A DNA stretch of 64,000 nt from Bacteroidota bacterium. GTDB taxonomy: Bacteria > Bacteroidota > Bacteroidia > UKL13-3. The notes under the pieces are model-generated. The model saw nothing but the letters and a program-made list of their open reading frames with translations. It was not told the DNA's origin and did no database searches. Positions within the stretch are counted from its first letter, which is position 1; each line of letters opens with the position of its first letter. Shown here piece after piece: positions 1-8,463 of this stretch. The stretch lies in the NCBI GenBank assembly GCA_947477885.1, contig CANJUD010000008.1, positions 62,001-126,000 of the forward strand, in the 5' to 3' direction. Both the position numbers and the translations under genes were made by a program.

Positions 1-305
1 ATATAGAAATAAATATTACAGATGCATTTGAATATGTAAAATCGTGCAATAAAAAGTTCGATTTAATTATTATAGATTTATATGATGATTTGAATGTGCC
101 CGAACAAGCACACACCAAAGAATTTGTAATTGATATTAAAAATATTTTGGAAACTAAAGGACTTGCGATGTTCAACAAAGTTGTGATTCATAAAATTGAG
201 AAACAACAATATAATAACCTACTAAATAATTTTCTTGAATTCTGCAACTGCAAAACCATTCAAGTATTGGGCATGAACAATATACTGGTGGCCGAAAAAA
301 TATAA
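1..305 (+). CDS. SAM-dependent methyltransferase, spermidine-synthase-like (C-terminal part)
   Basis: The reading frame is open from the left edge of the window to a TAA at 303-305, so the start lies outside. About 100 residues are visible. They hold a strand-loop of the type FDLIIIDLYDD, the usual late Rossmann strand of spermidine synthase-like class I methyltransferases, then a helix and a final strand ending NNILVAEKI. The first possible start inside the window, a TTG at 90, would cut off that strand and is not believed. The stop overlaps the ATG of the next gene by one base, which suggests co-transcription with yraN. The substrate cannot be told from this fragment, and the family call rests on fold-like pattern only. 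Confidence 0.55.
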   Translation, partial: IEINITDAFEYVKSCNKKFDLIIIDLYDDLNVPEQAHTKEFVIDIKNILETKGLAMFNKVVIHKIEKQQYNNLLNNFLEFCNCKTIQVLGMNNILVAEKI

Positions 306-676
306 TGGCAAAGCATAACGAAACTGGCAAGTGGGGCGAAGAACAAGCCCATGCATTTATAGCGGAGCAAAAACCGAATTGGGAGCTATTATATAAAAAC
401 TGGAAATACAAAAAGTGTGAAGTCGATATTATATGTAAAGATGCTAAACAAATAGTTTTTGTGGAAGTGAAAACCCGAACCGGCGATAAATTTGGCCATC
501 CAGAAGAGTCGGTAGGGTATAAAAAGAAAGTAAAATTGGCAGAAGCTGCATCTGCATTTATAGAAGAAATAAATCACCAAGGCGAAATAAGATTTGACAT
601 TCTATCTATTACTATTAAAAAAAATAATACCGAAATATATCATATAGAAGATGCTTTTTTTCCAGGATTAGATTAA
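305..676 (+). CDS. yraN: YraN/UPF0102 family endonuclease-like protein
   Basis: This 123-residue protein has the normal UPF0102 length and layout. An N-terminal GxxGEExA-type helix (residues 8-17) is followed by the PD-(D/E)xK nuclease-fold signature E39-x-D41 and E54-V-K56-T-R. Proteins of this family resemble Holliday-junction resolvases, but their cellular role is not established. The start overlaps the stop of the upstream methyltransferase gene by one base, and mnmH follows 12 bases downstream, so the three genes look like one operon. All putative metal-binding residues are present. The family assignment is firm; the biochemical function is not. Confidence 0.9.
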   Translation: MAKHNETGKWGEEQAHAFIAEQKPNWELLYKNWKYKKCEVDIICKDAKQIVFVEVKTRTGDKFGHPEESVGYKKKVKLAEAASAFIEEINHQGEIRFDILSITIKKNNTEIYHIEDAFFPGLD

Positions 677-688
677 TTTAATTATTAT

Positions 689-1684
689 ATGTCTGCTATT
701 TCTATATATAATATCGATAAGTTTATTGAATTGGATATACCCACCATCGATGTTCGCAGCGAGGGCGAATACGAGCAAGGACATATTGTAGGTGCTAATA
801 ATATCCCTATACTCAATAATGATGAACGAAGGCAAGTGGGTATTTGCTATAAACAAAAAGGCAATAATGAAGCTGTGCTTTTGGGATACCAATTGGTTGA
901 ACATAAATTTAAAGATTATATAAAAAAAGCTATTGAAATAGCTCCCAATAAAACGATAGCAGTGTATTGCTTTCGTGGAGGGCAGAGAAGTGGCATTATG
1001 AGCGACCTGTTGCATCATGCGGGGCTAACTGTTATCAAACTGCAAGGAGGCTATAAATCCTATCGAAGATATGCATTAAACACCTTAACCATTCCTAAAA
1101 ATTTAATGATACTCGGTGGATATACGGGCTCGCAAAAAACTGAAAAACTCCACGAACTCAAATTGAGTGGCCAACAAGTAATAGACCTAGAAATGCTTGC
1201 CAACCATAAAGGTTCTGCATTTGGTGGAATTGGTGAAGAACCTCAACCTACTAACGAACAATTTGAAAACCTACTTGCTGATGAATGGCGAAAAATTGAC
1301 CCCCTAAAGCCATTATGGCTTGAAGATGAGAGCAGTAGAATTGGAAGAATCAATATACCTAAAAGTATATATATACAAATGCGTGAAAGTAGCATGGTGA
1401 AAATGATAGTAGATAAAATAAAACGCATTGATTATATATTATCCAGCTATGGCAAAATGCCTATTGACAAATTACATGAAGCAACTCAAAAATTGGAACG
1501 CCGATTGGGGAACGAACAATGCAATGCCGCGTTAACCTATTTGCAAAATGGAGAACTGAGGGAATGGCTATATATTATATTGAAGTACTATGATAAAACA
1601 TATGAATATGGAAATTCACTAAGAGACCAAAGCAAGATAGAAACTTTATCTGAAGCTGAATTTTATAAGAAATATAAAGCATAA
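689..1684 (+). CDS. mnmH: tRNA 2-selenouridine synthase MnmH/SelU
   Basis: MnmH replaces the sulfur of 2-thiouridine at the tRNA wobble position (U34) with selenium, through a geranylated intermediate and selenophosphate. The N-terminal rhodanese domain (about residues 5-130) holds the active-site loop YCFRGGQRSG with Cys94. The C-terminal P-loop domain carries GYTGSQKT at 144-151 as Walker A, followed by the family-typical LEMLANHKGSAFGG stretch. The 331-residue length is slightly short of the usual 350-370. The selenophosphate donor gene selD is in the same window at 47.2 kb but not in the same operon. A strong hairpin terminator begins on the stop codon. MnmH is the only clear selenium user in this window; selenoprotein synthesis genes are not seen here. 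Confidence 0.94.
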   Translation: MSAISIYNIDKFIELDIPTIDVRSEGEYEQGHIVGANNIPILNNDERRQVGICYKQKGNNEAVLLGYQLVEHKFKDYIKKAIEIAPNKTIAVYCFRGGQRSGIMSDLLHHAGLTVIKLQGGYKSYRRYALNTLTIPKNLMILGGYTGSQKTEKLHELKLSGQQVIDLEMLANHKGSAFGGIGEEPQPTNEQFENLLADEWRKIDPLKPLWLEDESSRIGRINIPKSIYIQMRESSMVKMIVDKIKRIDYILSSYGKMPIDKLHEATQKLERRLGNEQCNAALTYLQNGELREWLYIILKYYDKTYEYGNSLRDQSKIETLSEAEFYKKYKA

Positions 1685-1717
1685 AAAAAACCGTCCCAGT
1701 TATTGAGACGGTTTTTT
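1685..1717. terminator. Bidirectional intrinsic terminator
   Basis: A perfect 11-bp stem (1685-1695 with 1707-1717) closes an 11-nt loop. It starts with an A-run and ends with a T-run, so it can terminate both the mnmH operon and the convergent minus-strand gene next to it. Confidence 0.9.
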
Positions 1718-1733
1718 ATTTATTAAAAGATTA

Positions 1734-3179
1734 TTATTTGCTTACTACAAAACGCTGTGTGGTGCTAAATCCATTCATGTTTAATGTGTAGTAATATACG
1801 CCGCTATTTAAGTCGCTGGTAGTTATATCAACACCGTTAACACCTTGTGCAAATTGACCGTTAGCAATAGTTTTAACTACTTGGCCAAGGTTATTATAGA
1901 TGCTGATATTGATGTTAGAAGTTTTAGCAAGTTCAAAAGGAATACGTACAATCTGACCGTTTGAAGGGTTAGGATAAGCCTCGCCCAATCTGAATCCTTT
2001 GTTTTCCAAATCAGCAATGCCCAAGTTCTTACATGAAACATAATAACGAAATACTGGGAATACAGGCACACGCTCAGTACCTTGACTACGCGTATATATT
2101 AAAGTACCGGGAAAGTACATATCATGCAAACTTGTTGGAGGATATGAATCATAAAGTAAGCCTTCCATGATGAATAACCCATTTTGATAAACCTTGTCGT
2201 TTTTAATGGGGATATTGGTATTGTCTTCAAACACGCGGGTTTGATCGTAAACAAATTTATAATAGAACTGATTAAAACGATTGGCTATCGGAGCACCGTT
2301 AAATGAATCGGCTCCCAATGAATCGAATGGGGCTGTTTTGTTGTGCGAAGTTCCTGGCTCATATTTAGCCACTACTGCTGAACCCTGTCCGCTATTGGTA
2401 TTAACTTGTTTGTTAACTACTAAAGTAAGCCAACGAGCATCATCTACTGAACTCGTGTCGCTTGAAGTTAAATCAAAAGTTTTTTCTACTGTAGCATTAG
2501 GTGCTGTATTGGTAGTATGGTCATAATTAGGGATACCTACTTCTGGGTATTCAGGTTTTGGGCCTCCTGCACTGCCAAAGCCACTTTTGTATTTAAAGTT
2601 ACTATTGTTCAAATATTGCATAGTAACATGGTCGTTCACTGCTGCATCTGAACTTCTAATATACCAGTATGGAAATTGAATAGAATCGATAGTATATATA
2701 TTATACCTTCCTAACTGGAAATAATCTTGATTGGGAGATAAACTCCAAGCTAATGAGCGAGCATCAAATGTAAAACCTACATTGAAGCTATAAGCCATGG
2801 CACCGTTGCTCACGTCTTGAGCGTAATCATTAAAGCTCCAAGCCGTATCGGAGGTTTGCGCAAAGTCTTTTGAAACAATTGTAAACGCAGTATCGGGCAA
2901 CATCATCACTGCTTGTGTAAATGTTGGTTGTGCGGTACTTTGCTGATCGTAGTCGATAATGGCTTGTTTATAATCATACAAACCACTTACCATAGCAGCA
3001 TTGGTTTTATTAGATACCACTACTTGCTTTTTTGTGGACTGGTTCACAATAAGTTTTGAATTGGCACGAGCGGTTTTTAGTGGATTAAAATCTATCGTTT
3101 TGATAGGGCTTTGCGAAGTTTGGGCTTGAGCAAATATAGCTGTTCCCAATAGCATTAAAATTAAGTAACCTTTTTTCAT
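1734..3179 (-). CDS. Secreted protein with T9SS type A sorting domain
   Basis: A signal peptide (residues 1-19, ending AQAQ) is followed by about 370 residues of no recognised family, rich in Asp, Asn, Thr and aromatic residues. The last 80 residues are a T9SS type A sorting domain: the YPNPSNG motif, the strand NISIYNNLGQVV, and the ending SGVYYYTL...TQRFVVSK. The protein should be exported by Sec and then cross the outer membrane through the type IX system, ending at the surface or in the medium. It is a single gene with its own well-formed promoter and shares a bidirectional terminator with mnmH. I do not recognise a catalytic domain, so function is unknown. Confidence 0.85.
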   Translation of the reverse strand: MKKGYLILMLLGTAIFAQAQTSQSPIKTIDFNPLKTARANSKLIVNQSTKKQVVVSNKTNAAMVSGLYDYKQAIIDYDQQSTAQPTFTQAVMMLPDTAFTIVSKDFAQTSDTAWSFNDYAQDVSNGAMAYSFNVGFTFDARSLAWSLSPNQDYFQLGRYNIYTIDSIQFPYWYIRSSDAAVNDHVTMQYLNNSNFKYKSGFGSAGGPKPEYPEVGIPNYDHTTNTAPNATVEKTFDLTSSDTSSVDDARWLTLVVNKQVNTNSGQGSAVVAKYEPGTSHNKTAPFDSLGADSFNGAPIANRFNQFYYKFVYDQTRVFEDNTNIPIKNDKVYQNGLFIMEGLLYDSYPPTSLHDMYFPGTLIYTRSQGTERVPVFPVFRYYVSCKNLGIADLENKGFRLGEAYPNPSNGQIVRIPFELAKTSNINISIYNNLGQVVKTIANGQFAQGVNGVDITTSDLNSGVYYYTLNMNGFSTTQRFVVSK

Positions 3180-3211
3180 TTTGTTTTTTTTTTGATTGAT
3201 TATTTTGGCTT

Positions 3212-3241
3212 CAAAAATAAGTGATTTTTTTATGTAATCAA
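3212..3241 (-). promoter_or_regulatory. Bacteroidota-type promoter
   Basis: Read on the minus strand, TTG (3241-3239) is separated by exactly 19 nt from TATTTTTG (3219-3212). This fits the Bacteroidota -33/-7 consensus. It lies 33 nt before the start codon of the secreted T9SS protein. Confidence 0.7.
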
Positions 3242-3289
3242 ATAATTAACTCTTTTTATTACAAAATAGTTGCACGGGGCAAAAAATAA

Positions 3290-5665
3290 TTATTCCAAAT
3301 CAATCACTGTTACTGCATCTCCGCCAAATTCAGGGGCTTCGTCCTGCAAATTCTTAACTGCCCTTATTTTTTTTAGTTCGCTCCTGATAAGTCTTTTAAG
3401 TATGCCTGCTCCCCTGCCATGCACTATGCGTACCCGCGAAAAATTGAGCATGATGGCCTCATCCAAAAAATGCATTACCTCTTGCATAGCCTCTTCTCCC
3501 CGCTTGCCTATTACATTTATCTCGGCATTAAAATGAGCTAACTTCTCATTCAAGTCCACTCCATTATTATGACGTTTGAGAAGTTGGGATGATTTCTCTT
3601 CTTCAGGGGCCAGTTCCAATCTGTCCATATCAACCCAGGTTTTAATATTGCCCATCATCACCTCTACCTTGTTCTTTTTGATGGCCGATACTTCAACTAT
3701 TGTTTGACTGTCTGGCATCTTCACTTTGCTGCCGATTAGAATTTTTAAATCGCTACTCGATAATTTAATATCAGCTTGTTCTTCAGGCATCAGATTCAAA
3801 ACCATTTCATCCAGATTCTTTCTCACAGATTTTGTGACTTCATTGCTTGCTTTATTTTCTTTGATCAATTTAATGGTTTGCTCAATTTCCTTGTTCGCAT
3901 TTTTAAGCAATTGCAATGCTTCGTTTTTGGCCTTTGAAATAATCTCTGATTTTGTTTTTGATAATTCATTGCTCTGCTCTTCAAACTTTGTTTGCTTCTC
4001 AACAGATTTTTGCATCTGACTTTCCAAATCTTTTTTCAGATTTTTTATATATGTTTTTTCTCTTTCAAGTTCTATAATAAGTTTTTCAACCTGATTATGT
4101 TTGTTCCCCGATTTTTGTATTGCTTTTTGTATTATATCTTTGTCAAGACCTGTCTTTTGTGCTATCTCGAAGGTATAGCTGCTACCGGGCACGCCAGGTT
4201 CAAATTGGAATAAAGGAGCCAATTCTTTGCTATCGAACAACATACTTCCATTATATACACCATGCAGATGTTGGGCAAGGATTTTTAAATTACTAAAATG
4301 TGTTGTTATAATACCATAAGCAAATTTCCGGTTCAATGCTTCTAATATTGCCTCAGCCATGGGGCCGCCCAATTGAGGGTCGGTGCCTGTTCCAAATTCA
4401 TCAATTAAAAACAAAGTTTTTGAATGGGCAAATGTGGTAAAATGTTTCATATTCAACAAATGACTACTATAAGTACTCAAATCATTTTCTATACTTTGCT
4501 GGTCGCCAATATCTATATATATCTGTTTAAACATGCCCATCTCACTGCCATCTTTGCAGGGCACTGGCAATCCATGCTGAAACATCATTTGTATCAATCC
4601 CACCGTTTTTAATAATACTGATTTTCCTCCCGCATTCGGTCCTGATATAACCACAATTCTTTTATCCCTATCCAATTCTATTGAAAGGGGAACTACTTGT
4701 TTCTTTTGCTTTTTTAAACTTATATATAATAGCGGATGCCGCGCATTCACTAATTTGAGTATCGGCTTATCATGTATCTGTGGAGTTATACACTTTAACT
4801 CAATACTTAGCAATGCTTTTGCTCTGATAAAATCGAACATGCCCAATCTATCGCAACATACAGACAACTCTGAAACATGCGGCATCACTAGGCTGGTAAG
4901 CTCTATCAGAATTTTTCGTATCTCTTTTTTCTTTTCATGATGCAGTTCAATGGTATAATTGTTCAGCTCAAAAATTTCACCCGGTTCTATATATAATGTT
5001 TGCCCCGTTGCCGATTCATCATGCACAATTCCGGGAATTTTTCTTTTATGTTCTGGAAATACTGCCACCACTAATCTATCATTACGAATTGTGATAGTTG
5101 TTTCAGGTCCCCAATTATTTTCCGTAATATTTTTTGCTATGCTATTTATCCGTTTTCTAACCAAGTTTTCATTGGCAGAGATCTTACTATATAAGCCTTC
5201 CAACTCTTTGCTGGCATTGGGTTTCATCAGCCCGTTCACATCTATTTTGGTATTGATGGCATGGGTAATATCATTAAACTGGTGCAGTCCCTCTGTTATC
5301 TTATATAACTCCGCAAATTGCTCTTCTTTTCCTTTAAAAAAATGTATAATACGATTCACTGTACTCAACATATTTCGCAGCTCGTGCAACTCGTGTTCGC
5401 TGAGGTGAGCACCTTCAATATTTGCTTTGCTTATATATTCTTTTATGGGCAAATAATGTTCTGTAGGAAATACTAGAGCCGTACTAATAATCTCTACAAA
5501 CTCATCGGTCTGCTTCAGCAATTTAGTAATCAATTTCGCATCGGATGTATACCGCATCTTTTGCACATAGCCCTCCCCCATCGTGCTGATACACTTAGCC
5601 GCTAGCAGCGCACGTATCTGGTCGAAGCCAGTTTTTTGTTCAATATTTTCGGGATATAGACTCAT
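3290..5665 (-). CDS. mutS2: Endonuclease MutS2
   Basis: This is a full-length (791 residue) MutS2. It has the MutS core and lever domains without the mismatch-reading N-terminal domain. The ATPase has Walker A GPNAGGKS at 342-349 and Walker B LFLIDE at 418-423, followed by the signature FGTGTDP. A long charged coiled coil runs from about 515 to 620. A C-terminal Smr nuclease domain has the HGRGAG motif at 749-754. MutS2 proteins act on branched DNA to limit recombination, and in some bacteria on collided ribosomes through Smr; neither role can be chosen from sequence alone. The Smr LDLR-type motif is degenerate here (VIGKRG). The ATG lies 12 nt from a clear -7 box. Confidence 0.95.
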   Translation of the reverse strand: MSLYPENIEQKTGFDQIRALLAAKCISTMGEGYVQKMRYTSDAKLITKLLKQTDEFVEIISTALVFPTEHYLPIKEYISKANIEGAHLSEHELHELRNMLSTVNRIIHFFKGKEEQFAELYKITEGLHQFNDITHAINTKIDVNGLMKPNASKELEGLYSKISANENLVRKRINSIAKNITENNWGPETTITIRNDRLVVAVFPEHKRKIPGIVHDESATGQTLYIEPGEIFELNNYTIELHHEKKKEIRKILIELTSLVMPHVSELSVCCDRLGMFDFIRAKALLSIELKCITPQIHDKPILKLVNARHPLLYISLKKQKKQVVPLSIELDRDKRIVVISGPNAGGKSVLLKTVGLIQMMFQHGLPVPCKDGSEMGMFKQIYIDIGDQQSIENDLSTYSSHLLNMKHFTTFAHSKTLFLIDEFGTGTDPQLGGPMAEAILEALNRKFAYGIITTHFSNLKILAQHLHGVYNGSMLFDSKELAPLFQFEPGVPGSSYTFEIAQKTGLDKDIIQKAIQKSGNKHNQVEKLIIELEREKTYIKNLKKDLESQMQKSVEKQTKFEEQSNELSKTKSEIISKAKNEALQLLKNANKEIEQTIKLIKENKASNEVTKSVRKNLDEMVLNLMPEEQADIKLSSSDLKILIGSKVKMPDSQTIVEVSAIKKNKVEVMMGNIKTWVDMDRLELAPEEEKSSQLLKRHNNGVDLNEKLAHFNAEINVIGKRGEEAMQEVMHFLDEAIMLNFSRVRIVHGRGAGILKRLIRSELKKIRAVKNLQDEAPEFGGDAVTVIDLE

Positions 5666-5676
5666 AATTGGGGCTG

Positions 5677-5684
5677 CAAAAATA
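5677..5684 (-). promoter_or_regulatory. -7 promoter box of mutS2
   Basis: The minus strand reads TATTTTTG, a match to TAnnTTTG, 12 nt before the mutS2 ATG. The predicted 5' leader is only a few bases long. No convincing -33 element was identified. Confidence 0.55.
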
Positions 5685-5787
5685 TAGGGTTTTTGTGGAG
5701 GATGGTTCGACTGCGCTCACCACCACAACTTAAGACATTATAACAGTTTGAGAGCAAGAGAATAGGGGAAGATTGCGTCAGCCCCCC

Positions 5788-5871
5788 GAATCCAGAATCC
5801 AGAAACCGCTTCGGTTCAAGCTTCGTAATCCCGCCCCCCTATTCCCATTTTCCAAATCCCAAATTCTCCCC
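5788..5871. repeat. Degenerate heptad-period spacer repeat
   Basis: Twelve consecutive 7-nt blocks fall in register. The first two are identical (GAATCCA twice); later ones are related C/A/T words such as CCCAAAT. The array ends exactly where the -7 box of the next operon begins. Just before it, 5775-5782 carries GCGTCAGC, the complement of a word (GCTGACGC) found in several other spacers of the window. Confidence 0.7.
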
Positions 5872-5879
5872 TACTTTTG
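5872..5879 (+). promoter_or_regulatory. -7 promoter box of the YfiR/TonB/kinase operon
   Basis: TACTTTTG matches the TAnnTTTG consensus. It overlaps the first in-frame TTG of the following open frame, which rules out that TTG as a start and moves the start to the TTG at 5907. A -33 element is not clear. Confidence 0.65.
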
Positions 5880-5906
5880 TCTCGGGCAATTTTTACTATT
5901 TGGGGC

Positions 5907-6449
5907 TTGAGGAAATTTTACAAGTTAAAACTATGGACATTGATGATGGCGTTAACAGCTATGGTCGTGTTTCCTGTGTTCGATGCTATAGCCCAGCAAG
6001 AGATTGACTACACCCTGCACGCCAAATTTATTTATCACTTTACCAAGTATATCCAATGGCCTGAAGAAAAAAGGACAGGCAATTTTGTAGTAGGTGTGGC
6101 AGGCAATGATGACGTTTATGCTGCCATGGATAGAATTGCTCAAATAAAAAAAATAAAAGGACAAAAACTGGTGGTGCTAAAAATTAAAAATACCGACGAT
6201 CCATCTAACTGCCACATTCTGTTTGTAGGTAAAGCGAAAAATTCCGCTTTGCCAGGATTTGTGCTAAGGATTGCAAATAAAGCAGTATTAATCATCACTG
6301 AAAAAAGCGGCTCAACCAGACAAGGTTCTGATATAAACTTTGTAATTAAAGATAATAACCTTAATTTTGAACTTAATTCGGCAGGTGTGTCCGGTAAAGG
6401 GATGGCAATATCTGGCGAATTAAGAAACCTTGCACTAAGAAATGAATAA
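5907..6449 (+). CDS. YfiR-like (DUF4154) periplasmic protein
   Basis: This protein of about 180 residues matches the DUF4154/YfiR family: the opening motif KFIYHFTKYIQWP, a GVAGND segment, and the ending LNFELNSAGVSGKGM...SGELRNLA. In Pseudomonas, YfiR is a periplasmic repressor of a membrane diguanylate cyclase. The start is placed at a TTG because the -7 promoter box lies just upstream, and because it gives a proper signal peptide (RKFYKLKLW then a hydrophobic stretch ending AIAQ). An ATG at 5943 would lose the positive charges. The gene overlaps the next one by 8 bases and heads a three-gene operon with a TonB-type receptor and a hybrid kinase. No GGDEF partner is present, so the kinase is the likely signalling partner. 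Confidence 0.85.
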   Translation: MRKFYKLKLWTLMMALTAMVVFPVFDAIAQQEIDYTLHAKFIYHFTKYIQWPEEKRTGNFVVGVAGNDDVYAAMDRIAQIKKIKGQKLVVLKIKNTDDPSNCHILFVGKAKNSALPGFVLRIANKAVLIITEKSGSTRQGSDINFVIKDNNLNFELNSAGVSGKGMAISGELRNLALRNE

Positions 6450-8451
6450 ACTTTACAGTCTAATATTCCTGCTACTTATATTGGGCTTAAGTCGTGCACA
6501 AGCTCAAATTGACACCAACGAGTTTAAGGAATTGGACGAGATTGATATATATAGTTTGCTTAAAGAGTCTGTATTTAAAAAAGTGGTGGTGCGGTTTGAA
6601 GAATCTCCAGGTAATCTCACTGAAATAAGTCATGAAGAATTTGCCAATCGTGGTGCCCGCGACCTAATGGATGTGATGCGTATGATACCTGGATTTGAGT
6701 TTGCACAAAATATTAATGGCCAAATAGGAATGGGCTACCAAGGTATGTGGGCTCAACAAAATAAAATTACGATATTGATTGACAATGTGGCCATGAACGA
6801 TGGGCTGCAAGGTGGATTTGCTGCAGCACAGCGCATTTCTATTGATATGATAGAGAAGATACAAATTGTAAAAGGTGCAGGCTCTATCCAATTCCAAGGA
6901 GCAAATACAATGACCACAATCAATATTATAACACGTAGTGGAGACAAAATGGGAGGAGCAAGAATCGCACTAAGCAATGGCACCTTCGATTCCACCTTTG
7001 CCCGCCGAGGTATATCGCTGGTGATGGGAGACAATCTGGGGAAAAACAAATACTGGAGTGTGATTGGAAGTTATAATAGTGGCAAAGTAACTAATATTGG
7101 CAAAATAAATCCAACAAGTCCCAGCTGGGAGCAGTATTGTAATTTGAGTGACCTATTTCTGTTTGCCAAACTTAAATTAAATAAATGGGACATTAAATAT
7201 TTATTGAACAACTATAATAGTCAAGCTAGCATAAGGCAGTCGACAGTGAAAAGTTTGATTCAGAATTTTCAGGTGAGCAATGAGTTTAAAATTAAGAAAA
7301 CAGATTTGGCCATTCTCCCTGTTCTAAATTTATCTGCGCAGTTGCCCATGAACTGGATAGTACAAAGCCTTATGGCAACCGACACCAATAATATGATGCA
7401 AACAAAAGCACAGGCACGCTTGATGTTAAAGCATACTTACGAAGATAATAAAATAAAATCACTATCATACTTTGGTATTGATTATAATTGGGAACAAAAT
7501 ACTTTATTGCAACATAAAACAAAATTGAATCCTTATACTTCAACTTCTCTTTATGCTCAGAATGTATTTCAAAAAAACTTGAGCCGCATATATATAAACA
7601 GACTATTGGTTAAAACTGGAATTAAAGCTGATATTCAATCGGGACAAAATATCAATATATCTCCCAAAATTGGTATTGAATATTATTATAAGAATTTACA
7701 AATTAATGCATTTGCCGGACGCTATGGAATAAACCCCAATAACTATGGCAACTATTTAAATGCGAACTTAAAGCAAGAACAAATACAATCTGCTCAGTTT
7801 AGGGTGAATTATATATTCAAATCGAGTTGCAATATTGCTGCTAATTTGTTTATGAATAAGTCTACCAATATGATATCTTTTATGGAAAAGGACTTTAAAG
7901 ATACGTTTGTCAATATTGCTACGGCTGGTTCTCAGGGTATCGAGTTGGAATTTAATTGGAAGCTGATGGATGGGCTACATTTCAAATCGTATTATACTTA
8001 TTTCCAAAAAGCCAACAAAGATTCAAACCAATATTCACTTGAATCGGGCAACAGCGGATTGTTGGGATTTGCATCGCACAAACTATATGCATCGCTTCAA
8101 TACAACTTGGTGAATCATTATTGGATTAATGTTAATGGGCAGTATTATAGTAAAATAACAGGTATCGAATCAGGCGACCTTAAGCAGCAAAATCCTTTGC
8201 TCATGCTCGACTTGACAATGAGCTATTCGTCGCCCAAAAGCCCTATCGAAGTGCAAACAGGAATATATAATATATTGAATCATAATTTCAAATATTTCCA
8301 AGCATATAATAACTCAAATAATATCGCAATGGGTATTAACAACCCCGTGCCTGGAGGTGGAAGGGAATTGTTCCTCAAAATTATATTTAAACTCAGCTTC
8401 TACGACAACGATCACCAATCGTATAATTATTCTAATCCCATCATCTTTTAA
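6442..8451 (+). CDS. TonB-dependent receptor-like outer membrane protein
   Basis: A signal peptide ending SRAQAQ is followed by a TonB-receptor plug domain (about residues 55-165). Its motifs include NRGARDLMDVMRMIPG, LIDN, and IEKIQIVKGAGSIQFQG with the closing INIITRSG. A beta-barrel of roughly 490 residues follows. At 669 residues the protein is near the small end for such receptors. It lacks the carboxypeptidase-like extension common in SusC proteins, and no SusD partner follows, so polysaccharide uptake is unlikely. Its position between a YfiR-like protein and a sensor kinase suggests ligand sensing across the envelope. The ligand is unknown. Confidence 0.85.
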   Translation: MNKLYSLIFLLLILGLSRAQAQIDTNEFKELDEIDIYSLLKESVFKKVVVRFEESPGNLTEISHEEFANRGARDLMDVMRMIPGFEFAQNINGQIGMGYQGMWAQQNKITILIDNVAMNDGLQGGFAAAQRISIDMIEKIQIVKGAGSIQFQGANTMTTINIITRSGDKMGGARIALSNGTFDSTFARRGISLVMGDNLGKNKYWSVIGSYNSGKVTNIGKINPTSPSWEQYCNLSDLFLFAKLKLNKWDIKYLLNNYNSQASIRQSTVKSLIQNFQVSNEFKIKKTDLAILPVLNLSAQLPMNWIVQSLMATDTNNMMQTKAQARLMLKHTYEDNKIKSLSYFGIDYNWEQNTLLQHKTKLNPYTSTSLYAQNVFQKNLSRIYINRLLVKTGIKADIQSGQNINISPKIGIEYYYKNLQINAFAGRYGINPNNYGNYLNANLKQEQIQSAQFRVNYIFKSSCNIAANLFMNKSTNMISFMEKDFKDTFVNIATAGSQGIELEFNWKLMDGLHFKSYYTYFQKANKDSNQYSLESGNSGLLGFASHKLYASLQYNLVNHYWINVNGQYYSKITGIESGDLKQQNPLLMLDLTMSYSSPKSPIEVQTGIYNILNHNFKYFQAYNNSNNIAMGINNPVPGGGRELFLKIIFKLSFYDNDHQSYNYSNPIIF

Positions 8452-8463
8452 ATATCTACTAAT